A stretch of DNA of 64,000 bases from Caedibacter sp052030685 (GTDB taxonomy: Bacteria > Pseudomonadota > Gammaproteobacteria > Francisellales > Francisellaceae), in assembly GCF_052030685.1 (NCBI RefSeq), contig NZ_JBQAJM010000005.1, positions 1 to 64,000 of the forward strand. Direction: 5' to 3'. The position numbers and the translations under genes were made by a program. The notes beneath the pieces are model-generated. The model saw nothing but the letters and a program-made list of their open reading frames with translations, was not told the DNA's origin and made no database searches. Below, in pieces: positions 52,633 to 61,385 of this stretch (position 1 is the first letter of the stretch; each line of letters opens with the position of its first letter).

Positions 52633-53238
52633 TTACAAATCTTCAGTTTTAAACTCACTATAACCTTCATAGTAGTAGCTAATATCGATACCTTTGATAA
52701 ATAAAGCCCTATCGTTTATTTGCTTGGTTAATGCTTCTTTAAGTAATACTTTGATTTCTATGTCTTTAACCACACTGCGCTCCATTGCTGATAAATACTC
52801 ATCCTTATCGACTTGATTCCAATCAATTACATGCTGAATTTCTTTTTTTAGGATCAAATCCAACCAAATGCGTGTTGCACGCCCATTGCCCTCTCTAAAT
52901 GGGTGAGCAACATTCATTTCAACATATTTTTCAATAATCTCATCAAAACTGGTTTGTGGCATGCCATCGATATATTTTAATGATTGCTCAAGATACATCA
53001 AAGGAGCAAAACGAAAATTACCTTTGGCTATATTCACATCACGAATTTTTCCGGCGAAATCATAAATATCTGCAAAAAGATAAGCATGGATATATGACAA
53101 TCCTGAAAACTTGCCGACTTCAACCTCATCGATATCACCGCTGATAAATAGCTGTTTTGCCTTTTGCTTACTGATTTTCTCTTGCGCTTTAGCCAGTTCT
53201 AATTGATTGGTAATATTTAGTTTGTTTGCCAAAATCAT
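52633..53238 (-). CDS. Fic-domain AMP transferase, class III
   Basis: The 201-aa protein has the Fic signature HPFREGNGRATR at 112-123, whose His is catalytic, in the usual helix setting. The C-terminal S187-YYY-E191-G192 matches the (S/T)xxxE(G/N) inhibitory motif placed after the Fic fold, as in class III enzymes such as NmFic, so AMP transfer should be autoinhibited. There is no separate antitoxin-like gene beside it, as class III predicts. The target is unknown; relatives act on DNA gyrase, topoisomerase IV or other proteins. GGAGA precedes the ATG. Confidence 0.9.
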   Translation of the reverse strand: MILANKLNITNQLELAKAQEKISKQKAKQLFISGDIDEVEVGKFSGLSYIHAYLFADIYDFAGKIRDVNIAKGNFRFAPLMYLEQSLKYIDGMPQTSFDEIIEKYVEMNVAHPFREGNGRATRIWLDLILKKEIQHVIDWNQVDKDEYLSAMERSVVKDIEIKVLLKEALTKQINDRALFIKGIDISYYYEGYSEFKTEDL

Positions 53239-53281
53239 TTTTGAGTTTCTCCAAGTTAATCACGTCAGTCCAAGCATCCAG

Positions 53282-54235
53282 TTAAACTACTTTTCCTATA
53301 AGATAACTTAAATCCTTACCATTAAGAATACTTGCGACAGCTAGCATCTTTTTGCCGGGGAATTGCAACGAACCAATATTGATCAAACCATCTTGCACCT
53401 GAACTTTAAGTCCTTTTTTATCGACACCAATAATGGTGCCTACCGCGGAACTAGTCATTTCATGAATAATTTCAATATCAGCGAACTTGACTGCTTCACC
53501 ATCAAGCATCATATAAGCACTTGGCCAAGGGCTAAAGGCACGGATTTTGCAATCAATTACCTTGCAAGGGTTATTAAAGTCAATCAACCCTTCTTCTTTA
53601 GTCAGCTTATGTGCATAGGTCGCACCTTCAGATTGTACTTGAGGATTTAATCTATTCTCTGCCATCTCTTTCAAAACAGTACATACGGCAGGCACTGATA
53701 ACTCTGCCAAGCGATTATGTAAACTTAAACTGGTGTCATTATCTAAAATAGGGGTTTCAAGCACATGTAAGATGTCACCAGTATCTAGGCCTTCATCCAT
53801 CTGCATAATGGTAATACCCGTCTTTTGATCTCCCGCTTCAATCGCGCGTTGTATGGGAGCTGCTCCTCGCCATTTTGGTAAAAGGGATACGTGAATATTA
53901 ATACAGCCCTGTTTAGGGGTTTCTAGCACCATTTTTGGCAGTAATAAGCCATAAGCAATAACTACCATTACATCGGCATTTAAATCTGCTAATTGCTTGA
54001 CTGCCTCAGGTTCTTTTTTGAAAGATAGCGGCTGAAACACTGGAATATTATGCGCCAAAGCACAAGTTTTAACTGGTGAGCATTCCAATTTTTTACCGCG
54101 CCCTTTGGCACGATCTGGTTGTGTAAAAACACCAAGAATGTTGTAATTTTCTTCAAGCAAGGCGCTTAGCACATGCGCTGAGATATCTGGCGTACCAGCA
54201 AAAACGATACGTAACGATTTAGGATTATTTGACAT
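53282..54235 (-). CDS. fmt: Methionyl-tRNA formyltransferase
   Basis: Fmt formylates the initiator methionyl-tRNA with 10-formyltetrahydrofolate. The 317-aa protein has the formyl transferase domain (about 5-185; IVFAGTPDISAHVL, GRGKKLECSPV, IAYGLLLPKMVLETPKQGCI-N-H with the catalytic N/H) and the C-terminal OB-like domain (about 205-317). The SLLPKWRGAAPIQRAIEAGD motif is standard. It is encoded alone, without def or rsmB next to it, an unusual context. A type E repeat lies upstream, and the Fic gene follows. Confidence 0.97.
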   Translation of the reverse strand: MSNNPKSLRIVFAGTPDISAHVLSALLEENYNILGVFTQPDRAKGRGKKLECSPVKTCALAHNIPVFQPLSFKKEPEAVKQLADLNADVMVVIAYGLLLPKMVLETPKQGCINIHVSLLPKWRGAAPIQRAIEAGDQKTGITIMQMDEGLDTGDILHVLETPILDNDTSLSLHNRLAELSVPAVCTVLKEMAENRLNPQVQSEGATYAHKLTKEEGLIDFNNPCKVIDCKIRAFSPWPSAYMMLDGEAVKFADIEIIHEMTSSAVGTIIGVDKKGLKVQVQDGLINIGSLQFPGKKMLAVASILNGKDLSYLIGKVV

Positions 54236-54288
54236 ATAGGTACCTAAACAATAGTTTATTGATAATCATAGATATTTGGATTAAATCC

Positions 54289-54368
54289 AAATATGACGGT
54301 TCGCTGTCATTCTTGGACTTGATCCGAAAATCCAGAAAACACCTATTGACATTTGCATAGCCACTTAT
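54289..54368 (+). repeat. Dispersed repeat type E, copy 2
   Basis: AATATGACG..TGTCATTCTTGGACTTGATCC..AATC..AAAACACCTAT..CATAGCC resembles 6304-6376 over about 75 bp. It lies between fmt and the small membrane-anchored protein gene. Confidence 0.75.
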
Positions 54369-54397
54369 AGCTACTTATTTTAAAAAGATTCAATAGA

Positions 54398-54817
54398 TTA
54401 ACGATATGCGTAAGCGTAAAGATTGGCACCATCCAACGGTCCAGTATTGCCCGAAGCCACGCAATTGCCAATGACTTTGGTCGCACCATATTGTGCTGCC
54501 ACTTCTTTGGCTTTTTGTACATTTTGCTCGCATGCCGCTTGGATTTCTTTTTTGCTCGTATAATGCGTATCAACACGGATAATACCAATAGGTGATTCAT
54601 TAAACCCGTTAACCACAGGCACGGCTTTTCTTAAATTCATATCTTCTGATGCATAAAACTGTACACTCTGAAGCTTCACCGGCGAGTAGACTTCTTTGGT
54701 CTGCGGCAAATATACGGCATGTGGTTCATATTTTGTTTTAGGGACGATCGCCCAAAAAAAACCAATCACGGCAATTAAAATTCCTGCATAAATAATATTT
54801 TGTTGAAAACGACTCAT
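54398..54817 (-). CDS. Membrane-anchored hypothetical protein
   Basis: The roughly 139-aa protein from the ATG at 54817 begins MSRFQQNIIYAGILIAVIGF, a single N-terminal membrane helix; the rest (about 30-139) is predicted periplasmic. It contains VQFYASEDMNLRKAVPVVNGF, GIIRVDTHYTSK and a QKAKEVAAQYGATKVIGNC stretch, which look like a conserved small alpha/beta domain. I do not recognise a family. The start is not supported by a ribosome site, and a longer frame from 54862 is possible. It follows the FecCD permease gene on the same strand by about 85 bp. Confidence 0.65.
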   Translation of the reverse strand: MSRFQQNIIYAGILIAVIGFFWAIVPKTKYEPHAVYLPQTKEVYSPVKLQSVQFYASEDMNLRKAVPVVNGFNESPIGIIRVDTHYTSKKEIQAACEQNVQKAKEVAAQYGATKVIGNCVASGNTGPLDGANLYAYAYR

Positions 54818-54901
54818 AGCAATCAATAAATCAATACTCTGGTTTTGGTTAGCGCGTATCATAGCATAGTCGGCTTACGATAAGCTATACCACTTACCGC
54901 G

Positions 54902-55978
54902 CTATTTTCCTGCCAGTGCACGAATCACTAAAAATATTAAAAATGGTGCGCCTATTAATGAGGTGATAATGCCCACTGGAATAATCATTGGATAAAGTAA
55001 TGTTTGCGATAAAAACTGGCTGATTAGCATTAAAATCGCACCACATAAAAAGCTGCTTATCAGCAAATACTTCATTTTATTTGTACCAATACACATTCTT
55101 GCGATATGAGGTGCAACGAGCCCTAAAAAGGCAATGGGGCCAGTAATCGAGACAATGGCGGCAATCAAGAATGCCAATAACACAACCAACTGAATCAGTA
55201 ATCTTTTAACATCAAGCCCCATCATCATTGCTTCAGATTCACCAAGACTCAATAAATCAAATGCCTGATGTTTACGATAGGCAAAACTGCAAAAAATCAA
55301 GGTGATAACGGTTAATAATATCACCTGTTGCCAAGTGACATTGACAAAGCCGCCAAACTGCCACAAGGTGATTTGCTGCAAGGTTTGTGCTTGACTAAAA
55401 CTCATAATCAATGCCGTTAATGCGCTAAAAATAGCTGAAACACCGACACCAAGTAAAATCACCACAGCGATATTAGCAAGGCGATCCTGCAAACTAATCA
55501 CTAGTAAAAACACAATAAGCACAACAAATGCGCCAAACACACACGCAAGGAAAAAGAGTAAATACGAATGATGCGTCAGTGTTATAAAATAAGCAGGCAA
55601 GATAAATAACAACATCAATCCAACAAACTGACTTCCCGAGGAGACACCTAAAATACTAGCATCGGCTAATGGATTACGCAATACCAACTGCAAAATAGCG
55701 CCACTAACACCCAAGCCACCACCGACAAGCGTTGCTGCAACCCAGATGATTAACTGATATTGCCAAAACAACTGACTCGCCAACGAGCTATTTAAATGCG
55801 CATTGTGAGTATACGACAATGAACTCACGATGATAAACAGTATGAGCCACAATAAGCCCAACATCATATTGAAGCCAACAACTCCAGTTGTTTTTTTTGC
55901 TTTTTTTATTTTTTTTACTTTTCTGACTTTATTTATCTGTGTTTGCAACTTTTTCGCCCTTTCACCATAATTTATCAC
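54902..55978 (-). CDS. FecCD-family ABC transporter permease (orphan)
   Basis: The 358-aa protein matches FecCD/BtuC permeases for siderophores, haem or cobalamin. Landmarks are GGGLGVSGAILQLVLRNPLADASILGVSSG in pieces (GLGVSGAILQL and NPLADASILG), and LGLVAPHIARMCIG at the ATPase-contact loop. About ten helices are seen. It begins with an unusual basic extension (residues 9-30, KKLQTQINKVRKVKKIKKAK). No ATPase or binding protein gene is adjacent, so the rest of the transporter must be encoded elsewhere. Given the riboswitch-controlled receptor in this window, cobalamin is one possible substrate. It is divergent from minC. Confidence 0.85.
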   Translation of the reverse strand: MINYGERAKKLQTQINKVRKVKKIKKAKKTTGVVGFNMMLGLLWLILFIIVSSLSYTHNAHLNSSLASQLFWQYQLIIWVAATLVGGGLGVSGAILQLVLRNPLADASILGVSSGSQFVGLMLLFILPAYFITLTHHSYLLFFLACVFGAFVVLIVFLLVISLQDRLANIAVVILLGVGVSAIFSALTALIMSFSQAQTLQQITLWQFGGFVNVTWQQVILLTVITLIFCSFAYRKHQAFDLLSLGESEAMMMGLDVKRLLIQLVVLLAFLIAAIVSITGPIAFLGLVAPHIARMCIGTNKMKYLLISSFLCGAILMLISQFLSQTLLYPMIIPVGIITSLIGAPFLIFLVIRALAGK

Positions 55979-56110
55979 CTAAAGGCATAATTAGCCTTGC
56001 CAATTATCATGATATTCGTTATAAAATCGATATATTTTAACGATACAATGCAATAGTGCATTTTCGCTACCATTATTGGTAAAGTGCGACAAAATAACAA
56101 GGGAAACAAA

Positions 56111-56794
56111 ATGCCGGCAGCTTTTCAAATCAAGGGAAGTCTCTTCACGTTAAGCGTATTACAAGTATTGAGTACCGATCTTGATGACATTGAAAAACAA
56201 ATCACAACCAAAATAAAACAAGCGCCGCAATTCTTTAATAACACCCCGATGGTCATTGAATTAACCGCCATAAAGAGCGGATTAACGATTGAGTTTGTCG
56301 AAAGCTTAACTGAAATGTTAAGAAAACACACATTACTTACTGTGGGCTTTAGATTACCCGATCAAACGCTGACCGATGCCTTACAAACCAAAGGTTTTCC
56401 AATATTCAAGGAAGGCAAAAATATTCCCGCACCGACGGTTTCGGTGAATAAAGTCTCAACGTCACAACACAAAATTATCAGCTCGCGCGTGCGCTCGGGG
56501 CAACAAGTAATCTCACAAAATGGTGATTTGATTATATTATCCTCCGTCAGCTCAGGCGCTGAGCTGTTAGCCAGTGGCAATATTCACGTATATGGCACAT
56601 TGCGTGGACGTGCAGTTGCCGGATTGGATGGTGACACCAATGCGCGAATTTTTTGTCACAAATTAGAAGCAGATCTTGTATCAATTGCTGGCCAGTATAA
56701 AATTTTTGAAGAGCCTGTTGAGGCACTTGGAAATGACAATAATGGCTATCAAATACAGCTAAAAGACGGTACAATCATGATCAGCCAAATTTAG
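56111..56794 (+). CDS. minC: Septum site-determining protein MinC
   Basis: MinC inhibits FtsZ polymerisation away from midcell. The 227-aa protein has an N-terminal FtsZ-inhibiting domain (MPAAFQIKGSLFTLSVLQ) and the C-terminal right-handed beta-helix (about 125-225; RSGQQVISQNGDLIILSSVSSGAE in pieces RSGQQV and GDLIILSSV, YGTLRGRAVAG, CHKLEADLVSIAG). The ATG at 56111 has AAGGGA upstream; the frame is open from a GTG at 56084. It opens the minC-minD-minE unit, followed by the mla genes. Confidence 0.96.
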   Translation: MPAAFQIKGSLFTLSVLQVLSTDLDDIEKQITTKIKQAPQFFNNTPMVIELTAIKSGLTIEFVESLTEMLRKHTLLTVGFRLPDQTLTDALQTKGFPIFKEGKNIPAPTVSVNKVSTSQHKIISSRVRSGQQVISQNGDLIILSSVSSGAELLASGNIHVYGTLRGRAVAGLDGDTNARIFCHKLEADLVSIAGQYKIFEEPVEALGNDNNGYQIQLKDGTIMISQI

Positions 56795-56843
56795 GCTCTC
56801 CCATTTTTTAAGAAAATAACAATTGAATCAAGGATTAAATACT

Positions 56844-57698
56844 GTGAGCACAGATTCCAAACAAACCAAAAAGAATGCCAAGCCGCGCGCCACGACCGTG
56901 GTCATCACCTCAGGTAAAGGTGGTGTTGGCAAAACCACAACAAGTGCCGCGATATCATTAGCATTGGCCATGAAAGGCTTTAAAACCGTTGTTATTGATT
57001 TTGATGTTGGTCTTAGAAACCTCGATCTTGTCATGGGGTGCGAACGCCGCGTTGTCTATGATCTAATTAGCTTGATCAATAAAGAAGCGAACATCAATCA
57101 AACATTAATTAAAGATAAGCGCTCTGAGAATCTTTATATTCTCCCTGCTTCACAAACGCGCGATAAAGATGCGTTAACCGAAGCCGGCTTAGAAGGCATT
57201 ATGCAAGAACTAAAAGAAAGTTTTGACTACATTATTTGTGACTCGCCTGCAGGTATTGAAAAAGGCGCATTAATGGCAATGCTCCATGCTGATAAAGCGA
57301 TTGTTGTGACGAATCCTGAGGTTTCCTCTGTGCGTGATTCCGATCGCATTATTGGTGTGCTTTCCAGTAAAACACGTAAAGCCAAAGAACATGATGAAGG
57401 CGTTGATGCAAAGCTTCTAATTACACGCTACGACCCGACACGCGTTGTACAAGGTGAAATGCTATCGCTTGATGATGTCAAAGATGTATTATCTATCCCG
57501 CTATTAGGTGTTATTCCAGAATCAAAAATGGTGTTACAGGCATCAAACTCAGGCGTCCCAGTAACTGCTTATCAAGACAGTGAAGCCGGTCAAGCCTATA
57601 TTGATGCCGTCGAACGCTTCTTAGGTCATGATAAACCATTACGCTTTATCACTGCAGAAAAACCTAGTCTTTTAAAGCGACTATTTGGAGGAAAGTAA
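56844..57698 (+). CDS. minD: Septum site-determining protein MinD
   Basis: MinD is the membrane-binding ATPase that carries MinC and oscillates under MinE. The roughly 284-aa protein has the deviant Walker A SGKGGVGKTTTSAA, the switch region DFDVGLRNLDLVMGCERR, DSPAGIEKGALMAM, and the C-terminal amphipathic membrane helix SLLKRLFGGK. I chose the GTG at 56844, which has AAGGA 8 nt upstream, over a TTG at 56823. The protein has about 15 extra polar residues before the core compared with E. coli. It is followed by minE after 1 nt. Confidence 0.95.
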   Translation: MSTDSKQTKKNAKPRATTVVITSGKGGVGKTTTSAAISLALAMKGFKTVVIDFDVGLRNLDLVMGCERRVVYDLISLINKEANINQTLIKDKRSENLYILPASQTRDKDALTEAGLEGIMQELKESFDYIICDSPAGIEKGALMAMLHADKAIVVTNPEVSSVRDSDRIIGVLSSKTRKAKEHDEGVDAKLLITRYDPTRVVQGEMLSLDDVKDVLSIPLLGVIPESKMVLQASNSGVPVTAYQDSEAGQAYIDAVERFLGHDKPLRFITAEKPSLLKRLFGGK

Positions 57699-57699
57699 C

Positions 57700-57996
57700 A
57701 TGGGATTGTTTAATTTTTTTAAAAAGCCTGTCGCGAAAAATAGCGCACATATTGCTAAAGAGCGCTTGCAAATCATCGTATCACACCAACGAAATGAAGC
57801 TCACTCTGGGGTTAAAAAACCAGATTTCATTAATAGGTTACAAGATGACATTCTTGAAGTTGTTAAAAAATATGTCAACATTGGTCACAATGACATCAAA
57901 ATTGACATCGATAGCCAAGGAGACAGATCCGTCCTCGAGCTTAATGTCACTATTCCTGAAGAGTCAAACCAAGCTAAGCAAGCATTAAACGCCTAA
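57700..57996 (+). CDS. minE: Cell division topological specificity factor MinE
   Basis: MinE drives MinD oscillation and relieves division inhibition at midcell. The 98-aa protein has the N-terminal membrane-targeting and MinD-contact part (MGLFNFFKK; AKERLQIIVSHQR) and the C-terminal topological specificity domain. GGAGG with a stop codon lies 8-12 nt upstream of the ATG. Its TAA stop shares a base with the ATG of mlaF (TAATG), so the min and mla genes are directly linked. Confidence 0.95.
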   Translation: MGLFNFFKKPVAKNSAHIAKERLQIIVSHQRNEAHSGVKKPDFINRLQDDILEVVKKYVNIGHNDIKIDIDSQGDRSVLELNVTIPEESNQAKQALNA

Positions 57997-58793
57997 TGTC
58001 TTACGATCACCTTGCTGTAAGTTTTGATAAAGTAGTCTTTTTCCGTGGTGAAAAATGCATTTATAAAAACTTAACATGCAGCATCCCTAAGGGAAAAATC
58101 ACCGCAATACTAGGCCCATCGGGCACTGGTAAAACCACGCTTTTGCATCTCATTGGTCGCCTGATAAAAGCTAAAAACGGTGATATTCGTGTACTTGATC
58201 ATGAGCTTCATTCACTAGATAAAAAAGCATTACTCGCTTTACGCAAGAAAATGGGCGTTTTATTCCAATCTGGCGCCCTTTTCACGCAATTATCAGTATT
58301 TGACAACGTTGCCTTCCCACTGCGTCAAAATAGCAACCTAAGTGAGCGCCTAATTCATAACTTAGTATTAATGAAGCTGCAATCTGTTGGACTGCGTGGC
58401 ACAGCCGATATGATGCCTAGTGAACTATCAGGCGGCATGGCTCGACGCGCCGCCCTTGCACGCGCCATTGCATTAGATCCTGAGCTTATGCTTTATGATG
58501 AACCCTTTACTGGTCAGGATCCTATTTCTTTAAAGGTGATTTTAACCTTAATCAAAGCACTCAATGATGCACTACATATGACCTCAGTCATTGTTTCGCA
58601 TGATATTGATGAGGTAATGAGCATTGCCGATCATGTCATTATCATTGCCAATCAACAAGTAATGCTCGAAGGTTCTCCTGAATTCATCAAAAATAGTAAA
58701 GATCCATTTGTCTCGCAGTTTCTATCCGGTAGCGCAGACGGTCCGGTGGCATTTGATTATCCTGCGCCTAACTTCTTAAGCACATTGCAATAA
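57996..58793 (+). CDS. mlaF: Phospholipid ABC transporter ATP-binding protein MlaF
   Basis: MlaF powers the MlaFEDB inner-membrane complex that moves phospholipids between the membranes. The 265-aa ABC ATPase has Walker A GPSGTGKTT, Q-loop LFQSGALFT, signature LSGGMARRAALARAI, Walker B LMLYDEPFTGQDP and H-loop SHDIDE. It shares one base with the minE stop and is 15 nt before mlaE. The C-terminal extension (PVAFDYPAPNFLSTL) is normal for MlaF. Confidence 0.96.
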   Translation: MSYDHLAVSFDKVVFFRGEKCIYKNLTCSIPKGKITAILGPSGTGKTTLLHLIGRLIKAKNGDIRVLDHELHSLDKKALLALRKKMGVLFQSGALFTQLSVFDNVAFPLRQNSNLSERLIHNLVLMKLQSVGLRGTADMMPSELSGGMARRAALARAIALDPELMLYDEPFTGQDPISLKVILTLIKALNDALHMTSVIVSHDIDEVMSIADHVIIIANQQVMLEGSPEFIKNSKDPFVSQFLSGSADGPVAFDYPAPNFLSTLQ

Positions 58794-58808
58794 ATGAGGA
58801 AGTGATTC

Positions 58809-59579
58809 ATGCTAAAAACCATCCAAATGCTTGGTCGCAACACCTTAAATACAATAACCAATCTCGGTGAATCAATATTACTAGCACTTGAGATGATATT
58901 TGGTCGCTGCAATCCGCGCGGCATTATTACGCAAACCTACCACGTTGGCATCAACTCGGTTTTGATCATTTTGGTTTCAGGCTTATTCATTGGTTTTGTC
59001 TTAGCATTACAAGGTTTTTATACACTTGCTAAATTTAGCGCTGAATCAGCTTTAGGTCCAATGGTTGCCTTAAGCATTATTCGTGAGCTTGGACCGGTGG
59101 TCACTGCTTTGTTGTTTGCTGGACGCGCTGGCAGTGCACTAACCTCTGAAGTGGGATTAATGAAAGCAACTGAACAACTAGCTAGTCTTAATATGATGGG
59201 CGTTGACCCAGTGCGTTTCATCTTAGCACCAAGATTTTGGGCATGTGTTTTAAGTGTGCCTATTTTAAATTTGTTTTTCTCGAGCATCTCAATTTGGGGC
59301 GGATACCTTATTGGCGTCAAATTGCTAGGGCTTTTTAGTGGCACATTCTGGGGTAACATGCAAGCTTCAGTATTATTTTATGACGATGTGATGAATGGTA
59401 TTTTAAAAAGTTTAGTCTTTGGCATTGCTGTGGCGATTGTCTCGCTTTATCAAGGTTATAATTGTCGCGCTAATTCCGCAGGTATTGCACAAGCGACGAC
59501 AAAGACTGTCGTCTATTCCTCTTTAGCAATTTTAGGTCTAGACTTTCTAATGACCGCCTTAATGTTCAAAGGAGTTTAA
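58809..59579 (+). CDS. mlaE: Phospholipid ABC transporter permease MlaE
   Basis: MlaE is the integral membrane subunit of the MlaFEDB lipid transporter. The 256-aa protein has five or six hydrophobic segments and the conserved family motif IIRELGPVVTALLFAGRAGSALTSEVG read in pieces (RELGPVVTALL, FAGRAGSALTSE), with LMKATEQLASLNMMGVDPVRFI after it. The C-terminal TTKTVVYSSLAILGLDFLM is typical. It follows mlaF by 15 nt with GAGGAAGTG nearby. Confidence 0.96.
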   Translation: MLKTIQMLGRNTLNTITNLGESILLALEMIFGRCNPRGIITQTYHVGINSVLIILVSGLFIGFVLALQGFYTLAKFSAESALGPMVALSIIRELGPVVTALLFAGRAGSALTSEVGLMKATEQLASLNMMGVDPVRFILAPRFWACVLSVPILNLFFSSISIWGGYLIGVKLLGLFSGTFWGNMQASVLFYDDVMNGILKSLVFGIAVAIVSLYQGYNCRANSAGIAQATTKTVVYSSLAILGLDFLMTALMFKGV

Positions 59580-59582
59580 AAA

Positions 59583-60080
59583 ATGTATAAAAAATCTTAC
59601 GAGCTATTAGTAGGTGTTTTTGTCCTTCTTGGCATTGTTGCACTTATCTTTATGGCATTAAAAGTTAGTGGACTGTCACTTGCTGGCTTTGATAATAGCT
59701 CTTATCAAGTCAAAGCGCAGTTTCAAAATATCGGTAGCTTACGCCCAGGAGCTGCTGTACGGATTGCTGGTGTTGAAATTGGTAAAGTTGATAGTATTAC
59801 ACTAACACCAAACTACAATGGCTTTATTGCTGACGTTACTTTAAACATTAATAAACGCTATAACAACATTCCAAGCAGCTATGGCGCTGCCATTGATACA
59901 AGTGGTATTTTGGGTGATAGCTTTATTGCACTGCACCCATCAGATATCGACATACCCGGATTATATAACAGTAAATACTTAGAAAATGGCAGCACAATAG
60001 AGTTGTCAAACACCTCTTCAGCCATTAACCTTAACTCACTGATTAACACCTTTGTATCAGGTTCTGGAGATAAAAAATGA
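59583..60080 (+). CDS. mlaD: Phospholipid-binding MCE protein MlaD
   Basis: MlaD forms a hexamer in the periplasm, anchored by one helix, that channels lipids from MlaFEB. The 165-aa protein has an N-terminal membrane helix (about 8-28) and the MCE domain (about 38-120; VKAQFQNIGSLRPGAAVRIAGVEIGKVDSI in pieces LRPGAAVRIAGVEIG). The DTSGILGDSFIALHP region is typical. It ends with a polar tail and overlaps the mlaC start by 4 nt (ATGA). Confidence 0.96.
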   Translation: MYKKSYELLVGVFVLLGIVALIFMALKVSGLSLAGFDNSSYQVKAQFQNIGSLRPGAAVRIAGVEIGKVDSITLTPNYNGFIADVTLNINKRYNNIPSSYGAAIDTSGILGDSFIALHPSDIDIPGLYNSKYLENGSTIELSNTSSAINLNSLINTFVSGSGDKK

Positions 60081-60814
60081 TCGATAAAACAAAGAAAATA
60101 ACGACATTTGCAAGCGCCACTTTAATGCTTGCCAGCATGCAGATAAGCTTTGCAGCCAACACTAAACCTGCAACAACTGTAACAACCACAACTTCTGCAG
60201 GTACCAAACCAACTGTTGAGACTAGCAAATCATTAGCAGGTACTGATCCGGTAACTTTATTGCAAAAATCTATTGTTGAAACACAAAAAACCTTGATTCA
60301 GTCAAAGAAACAATTAAGTCAAAACCCTAAAAAACTTATCCAGTTAATTAACACGCATGTAATGCCACTTTTAGCGACAAATATCATTGCGCAACTATTG
60401 GTTGGCAAGGAACGCTGGCAAGCTGCTGCTAAGGCTGAAAAAGAGAAATTTATCACTGAAATTACCCAAATGTTGGCATATTCATATGCTGAGAATATTG
60501 CTCAGGCCGGTAATTATGATATTCAAATTTTTCCTTTTAGTAATGATTCATGGCAAGGACAACGTCTAATAGTTGTAACAGGCAAAATCATTAATTTGCA
60601 GAATCAATCCTCTTCTGATTTGAGTATTAAAATGCTTAATGAAGCAAGCAAAGATACCAAGCAGGCAAAATGGAAAATTTATGATCTAGCCGTTGCCGGC
60701 GTCAGCATATTAGATAACTTCAAAGCACAGTTCAAAGACTATAAAACCCTTAAAGATATTAACCTTGCCATTGAGAAAAAGAACAATGAGCTTATCAATA
60801 AAAAATCCAAATAG
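60077..60814 (+). CDS. mlaC: Periplasmic phospholipid-binding protein MlaC
   Basis: MlaC shuttles phospholipids between the outer-membrane MlaA complex and MlaFEDB. The 245-aa protein has a signal peptide (KITTFASATLMLASMQISFA-A), a Thr-rich linker, and the MlaC core (about 75-225) with NTHVMPLLATNIIAQLLVGKERWQAA, EITQMLAYSYAENI and WKIYDLAVAGVSILDNFK. It overlaps mlaD by 4 nt and mlaB by 29 nt, so the C-terminal residues share DNA with the mlaB start. Confidence 0.94.
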   Translation: MIDKTKKITTFASATLMLASMQISFAANTKPATTVTTTTSAGTKPTVETSKSLAGTDPVTLLQKSIVETQKTLIQSKKQLSQNPKKLIQLINTHVMPLLATNIIAQLLVGKERWQAAAKAEKEKFITEITQMLAYSYAENIAQAGNYDIQIFPFSNDSWQGQRLIVVTGKIINLQNQSSSDLSIKMLNEASKDTKQAKWKIYDLAVAGVSILDNFKAQFKDYKTLKDINLAIEKKNNELINKKSK

Positions 60815-61091
60815 TTTTAGCCTAAACGGCGATCTTAATTTTAGCAACGCTTCAAGCATTGAAAAAGAACTAGATCATGCGCTTAAATCTGTAGCATCAA
60901 CACTAGAAATTGATCTTAACAATACTCAAGAGATTGATAGTGCCGGCATCGCACTTCTTATGCACATTATCCATCACTGTCAAAGCAATAACATTGATCT
61001 GCAATTTACAGGTCTTGTTTCAGAAAATGCTAAATCCTTGATTAACATCCACGGTTTGGATAATCTATTTTCACCTTTTGTAAAACAATAA
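60786..61091 (+). CDS. mlaB: STAS-domain protein MlaB
   Basis: MlaB is the cytoplasmic STAS subunit of the MlaFEDB complex, which binds MlaF. The 101-aa protein has the STAS pattern (FSLNGDLNFSNASSIEKEL, LEIDLNNTQEIDSAGIALLMHI) with the conserved DSAG loop. The ATG at 60786 lies inside the end of mlaC, a 29-nt overlap, with a weak purine-rich site. The order mlaFEDCB followed by ibaG is as in E. coli. Confidence 0.92.
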   Translation: MSLSIKNPNSFSLNGDLNFSNASSIEKELDHALKSVASTLEIDLNNTQEIDSAGIALLMHIIHHCQSNNIDLQFTGLVSENAKSLINIHGLDNLFSPFVKQ

Positions 61092-61111
61092 CAAATAAGA
61101 GATCATAAATC

Positions 61112-61363
61112 ATGAATACAGTCGAGTTAAAAACTTTAATCGAAAACAGACTGGGGGATAACACCACTGCCTTAATTGAAAGTGATGATAATGTGCATTT
61201 CAATGCAACGATTATCAGTGATGCTTTTAACGGAGTACTTAGTAAAGTTAAACAACAACAAATGGTCTATGCCGCAATTAACGAGCACATTGCATCAGGT
61301 GAGTTACATGCTATTGCCATGAAAACATATACACCGGAAAAATGGCAAGCACTCGCTAAATAA
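61112..61363 (+). CDS. ibaG: BolA-family protein IbaG
   Basis: IbaG (YrbA) is a BolA-like protein that with monothiol glutaredoxins takes part in iron-sulfur cluster handling and acid-stress response. The 83-aa length and the motifs (VELKTLIENRL, HFNATIISDAFNG, QQMVYAAINEHIASGELHAIAMKTYTPEKW) match. It lies 20 nt after mlaB, its usual place in gammaproteobacteria. Confidence 0.93.
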   Translation: MNTVELKTLIENRLGDNTTALIESDDNVHFNATIISDAFNGVLSKVKQQQMVYAAINEHIASGELHAIAMKTYTPEKWQALAK

Positions 61364-61385
61364 ACTTAATAATTGGAGTATCACA

